64,000 nucleotides of DNA from Saccharum officinarum (GCA_020631735.1 CM036168.1:94406932-94470931), one strand, 5' to 3'. Positions 22,726-34,582 are shown, counted from the stretch's first letter. Notes: generated by a model from the letters alone, not told the origin. Numbers and translations: made by a program.

Positions 22726-25700
22726 TGTCACGGAACCGCCCAAATTATAAGAACAAAAGTATAAGAACAATCGCCGGAGCAATTAAATTCCCGTACTTAA
22801 GCTCCTATAACCCCGGTAGTCCAATAAAATCCTGAGGGATTTCAAACCAACCAACATACAAGCCAAGATCGTAGTGGTCCAACATAACAGGTCATATGTT
22901 ACATCTATTTCATAAGTAATTCAACATATATCGGAGTTCAGTAGAGTTATTACAACTCAAGTTCAAAAGTAGCGGAAGCAAAGTAGTTTGAAACTAATAT
23001 CACCTTAATTCAAATACATGCCAGTACCAAGGTCAATTTTCCATAAAAGCATGAGAGATAAGATAGCTCAGAAGGATCATGCCCATGATCACACTCCGCC
23101 ACTACAGCCAGAGTCTTCCAATTCTTGCAGTAGCTATGTTATACCACAATCTGCAACAAGTGGGAATAAACCCTGAGTACGAGAAGGTACTCAGCTAGAC
23201 TTACCCGTCATAAACTAGAAATAATATGACACCAAGGAGTATGCAAGGCTTTCTTTCAGTGGGCTAGCTTGACTCATTTACGAAAAGCATAAGTTATCAT
23301 GAATAAACTAATTTAAGTCCTTTTGCATAATATTTATTATAACCTATTCAATCTAGGTAAGCACCTATGCTAAAGCAATCACTTGATTAACCATTAACAT
23401 CAAAGGTTACCATCTCAGGTTTAGCATTTCCAACATTATCCACATAACCATCCGTGTTCCATCATTATTACTACGATGCCGTAACTCGAGTCAAGTGTTC
23501 ACTATCTAGTGAACGATGGCGATTCGAATCGATTATTAACCAGCTGGTAATTTATTCCTCACACAAACCTCACTCACCCGCTAAAGTGAGGTATTGGTCA
23601 CCGAGTCAACCATTCAGGTAAAGTCGCGAGCTTGCCAGGAACCACATGTACCTAGGGGCCGCCCGACTGCTCTTTGGCCTTATCATCGCGCCCCCGTATC
23701 CTGCCACTACTGCTCCGGTACAGTGCATTGCGGGCAATCCACTCGGCCCGAATAATCTCCCAGCTTCGTGGTCGAAAGGTACTTTATTCGGCCAGCTAAA
23801 TGTGAGGCATGCGTTCAACATGACCCGAGGCCCAACAACGGTCGGTCCTTAATCGACACAGACGGAAACTACAAGCACCCCAGAACCCTGTCTGGTTGCC
23901 CAATACTTATTCCGCCCGGTCTCCAATTATCCATCAACACTTGGTTATTTCCAGGATATCATCCATTCCATAACTAAAGTATTCCAGTAACCACCTATAG
24001 TTGCCGGTGACAGGAAATCACCGATCGCTACCGGTCTAAGCAGGGCTAAGCAATATTTTCGATCCTGAACTAAAATAGGATTCCAGGCACATTTACGGGA
24101 CAAGGAAAGGATATATATGCAGCAAGTGTTTTCAATCAACTCCTATAACTTAATACAACAATATATATATATAACATATATATACTCAATTGCTTCTGTA
24201 AAGTAGGAGGCTTAGAATGCTCCGGGGCTTGCCTGAGATCGAACACTTAGGTTAGTGTTGACAGATGACACTCGCTTGGCGAGCATCTCCCATCCCGGTA
24301 CTTCTTTAATCCTTCTATCTTCGGGATAGGTCCACCAAACACCGTCTTCAGGTTTGGCTCCAACATCTCATCCTTTAAGTGGTGCATCTAGCGTACCTAG
24401 ATGAGATGCAAGATGCATGTATGAATATAATGAATGGTAACACAAGATGCATCACATAATCATTCATGTAAACACATGATTAAGACATAGACACCAAAAG
24501 CTATTTAGCTAACCTCACACAACCAATTAAAGCGGGCAAGCACATTAAGCATAACACAAGTTTGACAAGATCACAAGTATCTTAACTTGACCATCATCAA
24601 GGGTATAAGCCACACTTAGCAACACATGGAGTAAACAACCATAACTCGCATCTGACAATTTCTAGACTGCAACAATAGCTACATGTTTGGATCATAACTG
24701 GAGTTATACAAATCCAATAGCCATGCAACAAGACATTCTAGAAATCTTATGAAATTGTACATAATTCATCTTTAATCATCTTAGCATGATTATTAAGTTA
24801 ACCAAGTCAAACATACATAATTACAGAATCTGGTCCAGAGATTCCAGAGAACAACTATTTCTGGAACCCAACTTAAAACAGTCATTACTCACAAACTATA
24901 AGGCCAAATGCCACCAAAATTTAACACAAGCTAGATTAATGAGTTATCTACAACTTTGTTATAAGCATGTTTCTCAGCAAACATCATTTTCATGGTGCAA
25001 TTACCAAAGTCCCAGAAACTGTCCAGGAAAGCATCAATTGCAAGAATAAATATTAACTTATATTCGAAACATACATTTGGCCATAACTAATGTAACCATC
25101 ATAAAGTGCATGTTAAATGATCACCAAAAAGCATAGTGCTCATCACTAAATAAATTCTTTTAATGCATTTCTTAATTTATTTAGATAGTAAGGTGAAATA
25201 ATAAACATATATCAAAAGCCCATGATAAAATCTATAAAAATTACAGTAGCTCTTAAATACACCCAATAGTCTACTGTACAAATTTCAAGTCATTTGGACA
25301 TGCATATCAACCTCTATGAAAAAGACAAATTGCTATTATAAGAATTCATGTGAGAGCAAGATACACTAATAACTCACACATATGGCAACCAAAATTCATG
25401 AAATTTTTACCACACACTAAACATCATATTAGTAGCATGCCACAAAAATTTCACTTCATTTGGAGCTCTAGATCTACAGTTATCAAAATGACAAATTCAA
25501 CTAGCATTAAAACCTAACTGCATAAATACATTTTTACAGAGAAAACTTTAAACTAAAACATGACATATTATGGATCTAATGCATATATAATTTTACAAGG
25601 ATTCCAAAAAGTCCTCATTTGCTATTTTATGATTTTTCTATGATTTACTATGAATTTCCAAAGTTCCTGCAAAATAATTACAAATCAGTCCTGAGAGCAC

Positions 25701-27345
25701 TATTCACATGAGTCATAGGTTCTGCACAGAGGCCCCTGCTCTTCTTCGAATTGCTGTACGAGGTCCCTGACGCGAATTTGAATGGAGGACGCCGGGGAAT
25801 CGGCCGGTGGCGGCCGGAGGAGGGCCGGCGGCGGGGGGAAAGGTGGGGAAGCACCAAGAGGTTGGTGCACACTCGTAGGTGGCCGCACCTTGCTCCGCGG
25901 AGGCCCGACACGGCCTGGCCACGCACGCCGGTGGCCGAAGCGACGGCGGGAGGCGGCAGCAGCGCAGCGGGGTGCGGCATGGCCGACGGAGGAGTGCGGG
26001 AGGGGCGGCGTGGTGAGAGGAAGATGATGGTGCGGTCGGCTTGGACGAATGAAGGGCTGAGCAGCGGGGACGCGGCGGGGCCGAGCTCGGCCAGCCGGCC
26101 ATGGTGGACGCGCGTCCCGGCGTGGAGCGGAGCGAGGAACAGCAAGTGAGGGAGAGCGCTGGGGAGTGGGGAGCTCGGCGTCCACCTCTAGACTACGTAG
26201 GGGAGGCAGGGTGCGCGGCAGAGAAGGCAGGGCACGCGGCAAGGAAGCTCGGCAATGGTGGCCACGTCCACGGACACGCGGCGTCCTTGAGGCCTTCTAC
26301 CGAGCACGTGGCGGGCGACGGTATGACCGACGTGGGGAGCCGATTTGGGCTGCTTCCGGGCTGAATCAGTCCTTGGGCCAAAAATGAAATTTGCTCACCT
26401 CGGCCTACTTTACGTTTCTCATTTAAAGTGCCTGATCATTTGAGCTCTGTAACAGTGGGTAATTAAGCCTCAAAATGACAGTGTCAACATGTTGATAACG
26501 ATCACGGGAACTCGCCTTCAGAGGTCAAAACTCGGTCAAACTCAGTGCAACTTTTTGCATGCTCTTCTCCATAATATACCCTTCAACTTTTATTTTTGGA
26601 CCAACTCAAGTTGCTTAACGAATTTCGGAGAACGCGGAATGCCAACGTCGTTGCTTAGCGAAACTCCAGACTTAGAATATTTCTAAGTGCTGAAAACAAC
26701 AGCAAATTCGATCTTGTGACCTCGATTTGACTTACTTCCAAGCTGATCTAGCTCTTAGTCCAAAAACAAAGTTTGTTCTACATGATATGGACTACAACTT
26801 TTATTTAAGGTCCAACCTCAAAACTGGTATAGAACCTGTTGTTCTACTTTGACCAAAGGAGGATCACGATGAAGCTTAAATCATCCTTTTTGATCCATTG
26901 GAGCATTTTCGGGGCATTTGCTCAACACGAACCTTTCATGACTTTTGTTGTAGAGTCCATCTAGAGTCTTTTGGGCAAGGTTTCAAGGTTGGATTGATGA
27001 CCTATATTTTCATTCACTTAATAGTGCAATTCAAGCACTTAGTAAAACCATTCCAACAAGGATATAACTTATCATTTCATGTGACTTTTTGATTCCAAAC
27101 TTCATGAAACTTTTCCAGGGATCAATATAGATAGGTACTAAGGTGAGACACATGAAGATATTACAATAACACCACCCAAGCATATATCTTGAAAATGGCC
27201 TATATATAAAAGCAATGGTGTAGCATCCAAGTTTAGGTTAGGCTCATCTCTATAGGTCGACCTTGACATCGTCATCTCCACTTAATCTATCATGTTTGAG
27301 CTCAAACCCACTGCTTAACTGGTGACAAACACCTGGGGTGTTACA
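22726..27345 (-). repeat. LARD 5' LTR (4,620 bp, intact)
   Basis: This is the undisrupted LTR copy, starting TGTAACACC and ending GTGACA on the minus strand. It serves as the reference showing exactly where the hAT entered the other LTR. It holds the GC-rich island at 25,680-26,385 and otherwise AT-rich sequence with no gene. Confidence 0.9.
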
Positions 27346-27350
27346 CGGCC

Positions 27351-28830
27351 TAACTCTCGGACCAACTCTTTGCAGGTGGTGCCTGAGAGAAAAGCCATGA
27401 TGACATCGGAGTCGGTGATATTGGAAAGCTTAGTGCGTTGCTTGGAGAAACGCTAGATATAATCACAGAGGGACTCGCCCGGCTTCTGCTTACAACTCCT
27501 GAGGTCCCAAGAGTTACCAGGGTGCATGTAGGTCCCCTTGAAGTTCCCTTCGAACACCTTCACCAGGTCACTCCAGTTGTGGATCTGTCAAGGTGACAGG
27601 AACAGGGGAAGTTGTTGGATGATGATGTGGTCATCGGTGGCTCCGCCCAATTGACAAGCCAAGTGGAAATCAGCGAGCCAAAGTTCAGGTTTGCTCTCAC
27701 CGTTATACTTGGTGAGAGTCACCGAGGGTGAAACCGAATCGGAAGCCAGGTCCGGCGGATGGTTTTGTTCAAGACTCGAGGGCCCGACGGCTCGAGAGAT
27801 GGGCTATGATCCTCTGAGTTGTCATATCGCCCTCCCCTGTGCATGTGGTAGCCTCGGGATGCACCGTCATCGCTTTTAGCCTGCGGCGTTCGTTGATGTC
27901 GTTACGGACGTCTCGGGGCTCGCGATTGTCGATGATGCGTTCATAGACAGGGGCTGCCTTGTTCCCTTGTGGCGCGGGCTCAGGATGAACTGAGGCCTCC
28001 TTCTCCTGTCGGGAGGGCTCCACAGGCTGCCCCGACGCAGCCCCGCAGCGCCTCAAGGCAGAACTTTTGGCCTGTTGTAAAGCCGTAGCCTCGAGGAGAC
28101 CTCGAATCTCATCGCGGGCTCGATGGGCCTCGGGGGTAGATGGCTTGAGCATATTGCGAAGAAGCATGGCGGCGACGACGACGTTTTGGCTAGCTCGATT
28201 GAAGACTGGGGGTTCACCCACCCGATCCTCGATGATGCGACGATTAACATCATGAGCTCTCTCTCGAGCCTCTCTGCCACGTGCGCGTGCCACGCGCTCT
28301 TGCTCGAGGGTCTACTGAAGCAGGCGCAAGTTCTCTCGTTCCTCGTCGAGCTTAGCTTGCAGTTCTTCAATCTGCTCAAGTTGTGCAGCTTGGGCTGCAC
28401 TGAGGAATTGGGCTCCATCTTGTGCATCAGAGAGCTCAATGTGAGGCGGCGTGGCATTCCTTCCTTCGACTGTTGTCTCGGCTTCGGAGTCCGATGCGAT
28501 AGCCCCATCGATGTGGAAGCATTCACGAGTCGGATCGTAGCTGTCATCGGCGGAGTCGGAGTCCGGGGTGCAAAAATAGTAATATGACGGATGCATGTGA
28601 GGTCGACGATCCCTAGGATCGTAGTGACGAGAAGCGATCGCACGGGGCTCTAGATCGGGGGTCTCCATAGAGTCCCGGTATTCGGAAGCCGGTACAGATG
28701 CTACATGATCGAGGGTAGAACGTAGGTGGTGCGCAGGGAGCTCTTCGTAAGCGCCCATGTTGGTGCTTACGGAGGAAGCGTACTGCTGGGCAGCTGTGTT
28801 CAGCCCATAGGGGAATGTTTGTGGTGGCAT
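27351..28830 (-). pseudogene. Gypsy gag, N-terminal and capsid part
   Basis: The likely start is MPPQTFPYGL at 28,830. The first 170 codons are polar, with a Glu/Leu-rich coiled-coil-like stretch (LEQIEELQAKLDEERE). An in-frame TAG follows at about 28,312, and the same frame continues to 27,769. After a frame change the retrotransposon gag core is read to 27,351: LTKYNGESKPELWLADFHLA, then DVIMAFLSGTTCKELVREL. The frame then jumps across the LARD to 10,640. Gag forms the particle that packages element RNA. The capsid motifs are clear even though the gene is dead. Confidence 0.85.
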
Positions 28831-29238
28831 GATATCCTGCCGGCATCTTTCCCGTGGCCAAGTTCATTCCACGCAGGTTCACAACGAGAGATATTGCGCG
28901 GACATCTGGCCGAGGGGCGCCAGGACGGACCATCGTATCGCCCTCCATGGGATGATGATGATGGCTGTGCTAGTCATGTCATCGCCTGGCCGTCCGAGCC
29001 CGACAAGAATGGTGATACCGGCGCGGCGCTCCCCCACGCTGGGAGAGCTCGTAGTGGCGATCGGCTAGGTGTCTAGGCGGGAGGAGGACCATGTCGTAGC
29101 CATAGCCAAGAGACATGAACTCCAAACTCCCAAACCAGATCACCGTAGCAAGTGGAAATGGGTGTTTGGGGTCAGCCATCCGGAAGGATGGTGGAAAAAC
29201 GATGTTGGCACGCAGTGTCCCCTACCTGGCGCGCCAAT
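28831..29238 (-). other. Gypsy leader with PBS-like site
   Basis: This is the untranslated leader between the 5' LTR and gag. Next to the LTR the minus strand reads TTGGCGCGCCAGGTAGGGG (29,219-29,237), the usual PBS position and a sequence I associate with many grass gypsy elements. I cannot name the priming tRNA with confidence. Confidence 0.65.
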
Positions 29239-30370
29239 TGTCGGTGTTCGGTACCGGGAGGGCCCTAGACCGACGAGTAAATTTATGCCGCGTGCTCCCT
29301 AATCCGAATGGTGATGCAAGGAGAATACACGGGGGTTTATCCTGGTTCGGGCAAAGAAGGCTCTACGTCCAGCGGGGGATGAGAGTTTTGTATTTCCTTG
29401 CACCGGAGTGCTTGCGTAGGGGTTACAATCTGTGAGAGAGGGACCCGGTCCCAAGTCTCAAGAGAAGAGAAAGGCGGTATGTTGCTTGAGATGCTGATCG
29501 CTAAAGTCTAGAAAACACCGGTCTTGGAACCTTTGTCTTGCCCCTTTGGGAGCCCCTAGTCCTCCCCTTTTATAGACACAAGGAGAGAGCCTAGATTTAC
29601 AATGAAAACCCTAGGGGTGTCTTGAAGAAGAAGGCAGGACGGGCACTGTGGGCGCTGCTGTGGCGACGTGCCCTGGTGCGTGCGAGCCATCCCGGGGCGT
29701 CGTGGCGATGTGGATGATGGGACGGTAAGACATCCTGGCGCTGTAGAGGTCGTGCGATTCCTGTGGTTGACGTGCATGCGTCATTCTTTTGTTGACTGGC
29801 GGTGGTCGAGGTCGGTCGGGTCATAGCTGCAGGGGTTATTGAGGAACGGATATGGCCGACCCCCAGGAAACCCGAGCGCGGTGTATATCGTGTTGTGAGT
29901 TGAGAGAGGGTCGATGGAAGAACAGTGTCCGACGTGGTGTGGATAGTGGCAGCTTTTTTCACTGCCCATTCCGGGATGGGTAGTAAAAAAGCGTGATTAG
30001 ACGCAGGCGCTGCTCCCACGCCGGTGGCGCTACACCCACGTCAGTGGCGACGTGGCGTTGTGTTGACGGAAGTGGGGGCATTAAATGCCTTGTCAGTGAG
30101 TAGGTAAAAAGGTGGGGGGAGGGTCGACCAACTCGACCCTGGGTCGTACGAGTCGGAGAATTTCCGGGGTCAAGGCTTCCGGTCGAGCGGGCCTCGTATG
30201 AGTCGAAACGTAGTCGAGGGTGCCTTGCATGTATACGCGCGTGGCTTGGATCGGTGTATCCACGGAGCCTTGACCCGATCTCTTTTTCGGAGGTTTCCAG
30301 GGCACGGATTCTTTGGGGTCTCATTCCCTTTGGTCGTTGGTTTTGGGTACCCCTAATTTAGGTATCGACA
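29239..30370 (-). repeat. 5' LTR of the gypsy element (1,132 bp)
   Basis: On the plus strand it begins TGTCGGTGTTCGG and ends TAGGTATCGACA, giving perfect terminal TGTCG/CGACA inverted ends. The base composition changes sharply at 30,371. Its partner LTR is left of the window, so LTR divergence cannot be measured here. Confidence 0.88.
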
Positions 30371-30527
30371 TGTATATTTTTATAAAAGTATTTTTCAAGA
30401 CAAATCTATTCACGTGGTTTTCATATTTTCAAACTCAACAACTTAAAAGTTATTCATGATTTATATTCTCAATGTTTGACACAAACCTTGTCCAAAATGA
30501 CTTTCTTTACCAACCTGGAGGGAGTAT
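30371..30527. mobile_element. Stowaway-like MITE remnant interrupted by the gypsy element
   Basis: The stretch ends CTGGAGGGAGTAT followed by TA, the end of Stowaway-type MITEs. Its body (AAAGTATTTTTCAAGAC, TTTGACACAAACC, CAAAATGACTT) is typical of that group. The other end is missing because the gypsy LTR begins inside it. Confidence 0.6.
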
Positions 30528-31725
30528 TAAGGATTGACTGGGACTTAGCAGCTTCCAGGGTCAGATTTGGTTTTTGGCAAAGGAGTATAGCTCCGGAAAA
30601 GCATGCTTTGGTACTCGCCCATATTCGTTTCGACTTCTAACTAGCTCCTCGCCAAGAAATAAGAAGAATGGTGTCCATTGTGTTGCTTGTGAGCTTCTTA
30701 AATCACGTAAGATAACAAAAACCAATATTGTTTCCATGATTTGATCATAGCATCAACCAAATTACCCTAGTAAATTCAGTCCACGACCATTAAAATCGAA
30801 ACACTCTATTTGAATTCCCCCCTCTGCGATGTTAATTGTGATACAAAACTTTCTAGTCACAATCATGGAGAACACAGCAACTTGCAAAGCTTAGAGCTAC
30901 GACGATCCGGAGTTGAAAATAGCAACCGGCGGCACGGAGGAAAGGGCCTAAAAGACGAGACGAGACGCCGTGGCCGAGCCCCCAGCGAGTCAGCTTAACG
31001 GTTATGGGAATGGTTCGTAAACTAACCACGCAGGCGTAAAGTAGAACCCCCTTCGGCCTTGAGTTAGCGTACTCCATGCCCGGGACGCACGTGACGTGAG
31101 ACGGGACACTCTGCCGTGCCAGGTGAAGCCACCACGTGCGAGGTGTCAATCCAGCGCCGCTCATGTCTCTTGCGACGCACGGACCTGTCACCTGTGCGGA
31201 CGCGCACGCACCCCCTCTCTGACAAGACTAGAAGAGACCGTCCGGCCATGAACCGCTGGACTGGACTGCCACGGGACCGACGTGTCAGTTACTCTCAGGC
31301 ATGCCGGTGTTCTCGTCCCCTTCTCGCTCTCATCTCCACTCGTCGTCGGCCCCTCGAGCTCTGCACCTTCAGCTCCGGCTCTGGAAGGCCGAAACCGAGC
31401 AGTCGCATGGTAGAAGAGAAACAGGGCTTTCGGGTCTCCGCCGGAGCTTCTTGGTGAGTGCGAGAATAGGGGACCGGGAAAGCCAGCCTCGAGGAGACAT
31501 CACACATGGGAGATCTTCCACCTCCCTCGCCTCTGCTCCCCAAGGTTTGACGCCTCGTCGCATCCCAACATGGAATTGGAAGCGCAATTTCAGTTTCTCT
31601 GTAATTCTGAACTTCCCGTGGTCTGAATTCTTAATGTCCAATTTAAGACGGCCCATAACTAACAAATCATAGTATTTGGTTTCCGTTGACAATTCAGATT
31701 TTGTTTGATTGTGTATCTCTCATCT
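30528..31725. other. Intergenic, no gene recognised
   Basis: No domain-bearing frame is visible. The part 31,100-31,480 is GC-rich, with a possible GT donor (TTCTTGGTGAGTG at 31,447), and could be a promoter or 5' untranslated exon of the F-box-like gene downstream. That link is a guess. Confidence 0.35.
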
Positions 31726-31848
31726 CTGCAGACTTGGTTGTTCCAAGTCTTATCTTAGACTGTCAAATCGGATCGGTCGTATATCCTGCAGACTTGGTTG
31801 TTCCAAGTCTTATCTTAGACTGTCAAATCGGATCGGTCGTATATCCTG
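31726..31848. repeat. Exact 60-bp tandem duplication
   Basis: Bases 31726-31785 are repeated without change from 31786, beginning CTGCAGACTTGGTTG and including ATCGGATCGGTCGT. The match extends three bases into a third unit. It is non-coding and lies 190 bp upstream of the F-box-like start. Confidence 0.95.
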
Positions 31849-32032
31849 TCTTGTGTTGTGTACATGCTGCTGAAGCCTGAAAAAACGTTCCAGGCGTTGC
31901 ATCGAGTGTATAAGATAGCTCATACAGTAGTTGACACTACCAGCAGAGCAGATAGCATGTACTAGAACGAACGGTAGTGATCTCTCGTTCGTTCTGGTGA
32001 GTTATTACGCATACCAATAACTAACTGCGACG

Positions 32033-32510
32033 ATGCTGCTCCTGGCTGGCGCAGTTTGCAGGAAATGGAGGGCGTTGACCTCCGACGATGAACTGTGGCG
32101 CAAGCTGTTCAACGACAGGTGGGGAGCGGACGCCGCAGCGTTCTACGCGCCGGAGGGCTCCAAGTCTTGGAAGGACGTCTTCGTCGTGCAGGACCGATCT
32201 CACCGATCTGTTCCCAGGTTCCGATGTTGCCAATTGGCAATGGCCTCATGCTATGCTACTGCTGTCGAGCAACAGTTCAGCCGCTCAGGCACAGGCAGCC
32301 AGGTCCTGCATCTCCTTTCTCATCAGGGGTATCAGGATCATCAGGGAAGGGAAGGACTACTACTACCTGATCTACCAGGGCGAGATCCAGAGGTACTTGG
32401 GCTCCCGCCAGGACACGGACACGGATGGCGACTGCGGCAAGAACGCGCTGCGGCAGGACGCCTCCTGCCGCGGACGAGCATCGGCAGATATCGGCCGCCA
32501 AACGTGTTAA
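32033..32510 (+). CDS. F-box-like protein, short or 5'-truncated, two exons
   Basis: Exon 1 (32033-32217) reads LAGAVCRKWRALTSDDELWR, the second half of an F-box, then FNDRWGADAAAFYAPEGSKS and WKDVFVVQDR. A GT-AG intron (32218-32326) restores the frame into exon 2, GIRIIREGKDYYYLIYQGEI then QRYLGSRQ, ending at TAA 32508-32510; about 122 residues. F-box proteins recruit substrates to SCF ubiquitin ligases. The usual start of the F-box (LP..LL..IL) is missing, because the first Met lies inside it. The C-terminus is also shorter than I would expect. It may be a fragment rather than a working gene. Without the intron the two halves are in different frames, which supports the splice. Confidence 0.55.
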
Positions 32511-32712
32511 GAAGGCCTGAACATGTGCTACCCTTGTGTCCCTGATCATCAGCACATTGTTCCACGCTTGTATGACTCTTGTTAATTTGCATAGCTCGTG
32601 CATAGTTTTGCTATACTACATGTATGTATAGTGTCTCACGACCAATTCATGTAAGTTGAAACTTGAAAATCATGTTTACATCCACCTGAAATTATAATTC
32701 AAGTAGGGTCGT

Positions 32713-32814
32713 CTAGAGGGCAAACCTCCACTTTTCTGGCAGAGCCTTTCGGCTCTCGAACCTGTCAGGAGCAACTGCCACGGCTTGGACTTGCCAACTC
32801 TTTCTCCTCTCGTC
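32713..32814 (-). pseudogene. MYG1-like exon fragment
   Basis: After a good acceptor (AATTGCAG) the minus strand reads WQVQAVAVAPDRFESRKALP then EKWR, which matches the C-terminal region of MYG1/UPF0160 (DHH-like exonuclease family). The family then continues with GLRDDEL..., but here the frame shifts and stops at TAG 32,713. No other MYG1 exon was seen nearby. It is therefore an isolated fragment on the strand opposite the F-box-like piece, 200 bp away. Identity is from recall of the family motif. Confidence 0.6.
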
Positions 32815-33324
32815 CTGCAATTAAGCAGTCAAAACCAAATACATGTGGCAAAGATATTGGGTTTTGAGAAGAAAAGGTAAATAACAAGGCTAAAAAAATC
32901 TACGGAAGCAGTTTAAAATTCTATCAGTTCGGACATAACAAAGGTGATGTTACCTTGCTTATGAGATTGAATACGAACCTATTAGATCAGAGAATACAAA
33001 ACGTTGGGGAACTCAGCAACAAGTAAAAAAAAAGTGTACACTTAAATAGAAGTAGTTAGCTACCCAAATTTGTTGGTGACTTTGTCAATAATTCAATATT
33101 CGGCTCGGTCTTTTGAAGGTGTACATTAGAAGTATAGAGTGTATATGTACATGTTTACAGAGGTGAGCATGTGTGAATGTACGAGTGTCAGGGTGTGTAC
33201 AATGATTCGTAAAGAAAAACAACTGTGTGTTAAATAAAAATCACTTGTCGTGTCATGTCCAGGAGTCATGACCCAAACGGACTGGACCGGCCAAATTCCA
33301 CCTCTACGGTTCTTCTTTTTTTTC

Positions 33325-33600
33325 GAATAGCCGTTTTGTCCCTAAACTATTACTTTAGGCTCATTTTCATCTCTAAACTTTTTAAATAGTCATTTTAGTC
33401 TTCAAACTTTATTTTTAGGCTCAAATTCATCCCAAAACTATGAAGGTGATCGTTTCAGTCCTCGAACTTGCATTTTTGGCTCAAATTTCCTAGTTATGAG
33501 ATGAAATTGAGTGTAAAAGTAGAGTTTGAGGGCTAAACGGTCGTTTGAAAGTTTAGGGGTGAAATTAAACGTAACAGTTCAAGATCCAAAATGACTATTC
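33325..33600. mobile_element. MITE with inverted ends GAATAGCCGTTTTG / CAAAATGACTATTC
   Basis: About 276 bp whose arms are inverted copies. The left arm carries CCTAAACTATTACTTTAGGC-like text, and the right arm carries GAGGGCTAAACGGTCGTTTG and GTTTAGGGGTGAAATT. There is no coding potential. The superfamily is not clear from the ends. Confidence 0.6.
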
Positions 33601-33935
33601 TAACTTTTTTTTTGTACGAACTTTGAAAAGCAACTCACGAGTGCTGCAGTGCACGCATGTGTACAGCACAGACAGTCACAAGACATGCATGCGAGACATG
33701 GTCCAAAATGTCGTCAGCTCGTAGTACGTTCTACCATGGCACAGCGAGAAAAGTCAAGTCCACTTGTCCTACGCACTGACGCACACGGCTGGAAACTGGT
33801 TGTCCTTCACCTGCGCTGCACCAGTGCAGCAAGGCCTGGGCCGGAGTTTCAGACAAACCACATTCCTCCTGGAGTCCACATGGCGAATGCCCAAAACTCA
33901 GGTCCTGCTTCCACCGAGCCAAAGATTTGTGTATG

Positions 33936-34163
33936 ACCTTCTTTAGTTCGGATGAAAAGTTGAAATTTTTTTAAGATTTCTCATCACATCGAATCTTTGC
34001 ATGCATGTATGAAGTATTAAATGTAGGTAAAAAAATAACTAATTGTACAGTTTATCTGTAATTTTAGAGACGAATCTTTTAAGTCTACTTAGACCATGGT
34101 GGGACAATAATTACCAAATACAAACGAAAGTGCTACAGCAAAATTTTTGCCATCTAAACAAGG
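33936..34163. mobile_element. Tourist-like MITE, family A (copy 1)
   Basis: The body shows the family signature: TTAAGATTTCTCATCACATCG, AAAAAAATAACTAATTGTAC, GAGACGAATCTTTTAAG, CAAACGAAAGTGCTACAG, ending CATCTAAACAAGG. Three more copies lie at 40.6, 43.5 and 47.0 kb. The family is one I know as very common in sorghum and sugarcane DNA. The ends here are degraded. Confidence 0.75.
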
Positions 34164-34170
34164 ACTAATT

Positions 34171-34310
34171 TGGCTTTTATTTGGTTTGCTAAAAAACTTA
34201 CCAAACCCACCATATTTAGCTTGTCAAATCTATGGTAAAATTTTTTTGTCTAACTTTTGCTTGGCCGATATCTTTACCATGCTAAATTTTAGTCGCAAAC
34301 CAAACAGACC
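34171..34310. mobile_element. Small MITE with ends TTTGGTTTGC / GCAAACCAAA
   Basis: The left end GGCTTTTATTTGGTTTGCTA and the right end TAGTCGCAAACCAAACAGACC are inverted relatives. The interior is AT-rich and non-coding. It abuts the family A copy on the left. Confidence 0.5.
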
Positions 34311-34322
34311 CTCACTATTCTA

Positions 34323-34582
34323 CTACCTTCGCCCGAAGAATAATGTAATTACAAACGGTCCTACTCGATATCAATCATCTCATCTCATCTAAAGTTTGAT
34401 CGAACTTATAGAAACAAAGCATCAATGTTTTATGTATAAAAGTATATTTTATGATGAATATAATAATAGCTATTTAGTATTATAAATATTGATACACTTT
34501 TTTATAAAGTTGGTTTGATTTAAGATGATTTGACTTGATAACATGCTAGAATTGCATTCTCATTTTTTTATGGAGGAAGAAG
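34323..34582. mobile_element. Stowaway-type MITE
   Basis: The left end CTACCTTCGCCCGAAGAATA and right end TTATGGAGGAAGAAG are flanked by TA and contain the usual Stowaway body (AAAGTATATTTTATGATGAA, TTTGATTTAAGATGATTTGA). Ends resemble diverged CTCCCTCCGTCCC repeats. Confidence 0.75.

Larger units (their letters stand above)
10641..27345 (-). mobile_element. LARD-like non-autonomous LTR retrotransposon (16.7 kb with nested hAT)
   Basis: Read on the minus strand it starts TGTAACACCCC and ends CCGTGACA. It is flanked by the exact duplication CGGCC (10636-10640 and 27346-27350). The two LTRs are about 4.6 kb each: 22726-27345 is 4,620 bp, and the other is 4,612 bp once the hAT insert and one copy of its 8-bp duplication are removed. 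The 4.17-kb internal part has an initiator-Met-like PBS and a PPT but no gag or pol. Long LTRs with a multi-kilobase non-coding core are the definition of LARDs (barley Sukkula type). Any mobilisation must have used proteins of another element. The LTRs remain very similar, mostly with transitions, so insertion was fairly recent. Confidence 0.9.
1..30370 (-). mobile_element. Tat-like Ty3/gypsy LTR retrotransposon, left end outside window
   Basis: On the minus strand the order is LTR, PBS-like site, gag, aspartic protease, RT, RNase H, integrase, which is the Ty3/gypsy order. An oppositely oriented extra gene lies between integrase and the missing 3' LTR, as described for Tat-lineage elements such as Grande. 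Coding is broken by stops and frameshifts, so it cannot move by itself. Two later insertions with exact 5-bp duplications interrupt it, at 7,215-9,325 and 10,641-27,345. Reading resumes in the same family on both sides of each. The right flank after the LTR is TGTAT, and the matching left duplication should lie beyond position 1. Lineage assignment is from memory of family structure. Confidence 0.9.

Noticed and set aside
31301..31672. 123-codon frame as first exon of the F-box-like gene
   Set aside because: The sequence does not resemble the missing F-box N-terminus and no phase-compatible junction was found.
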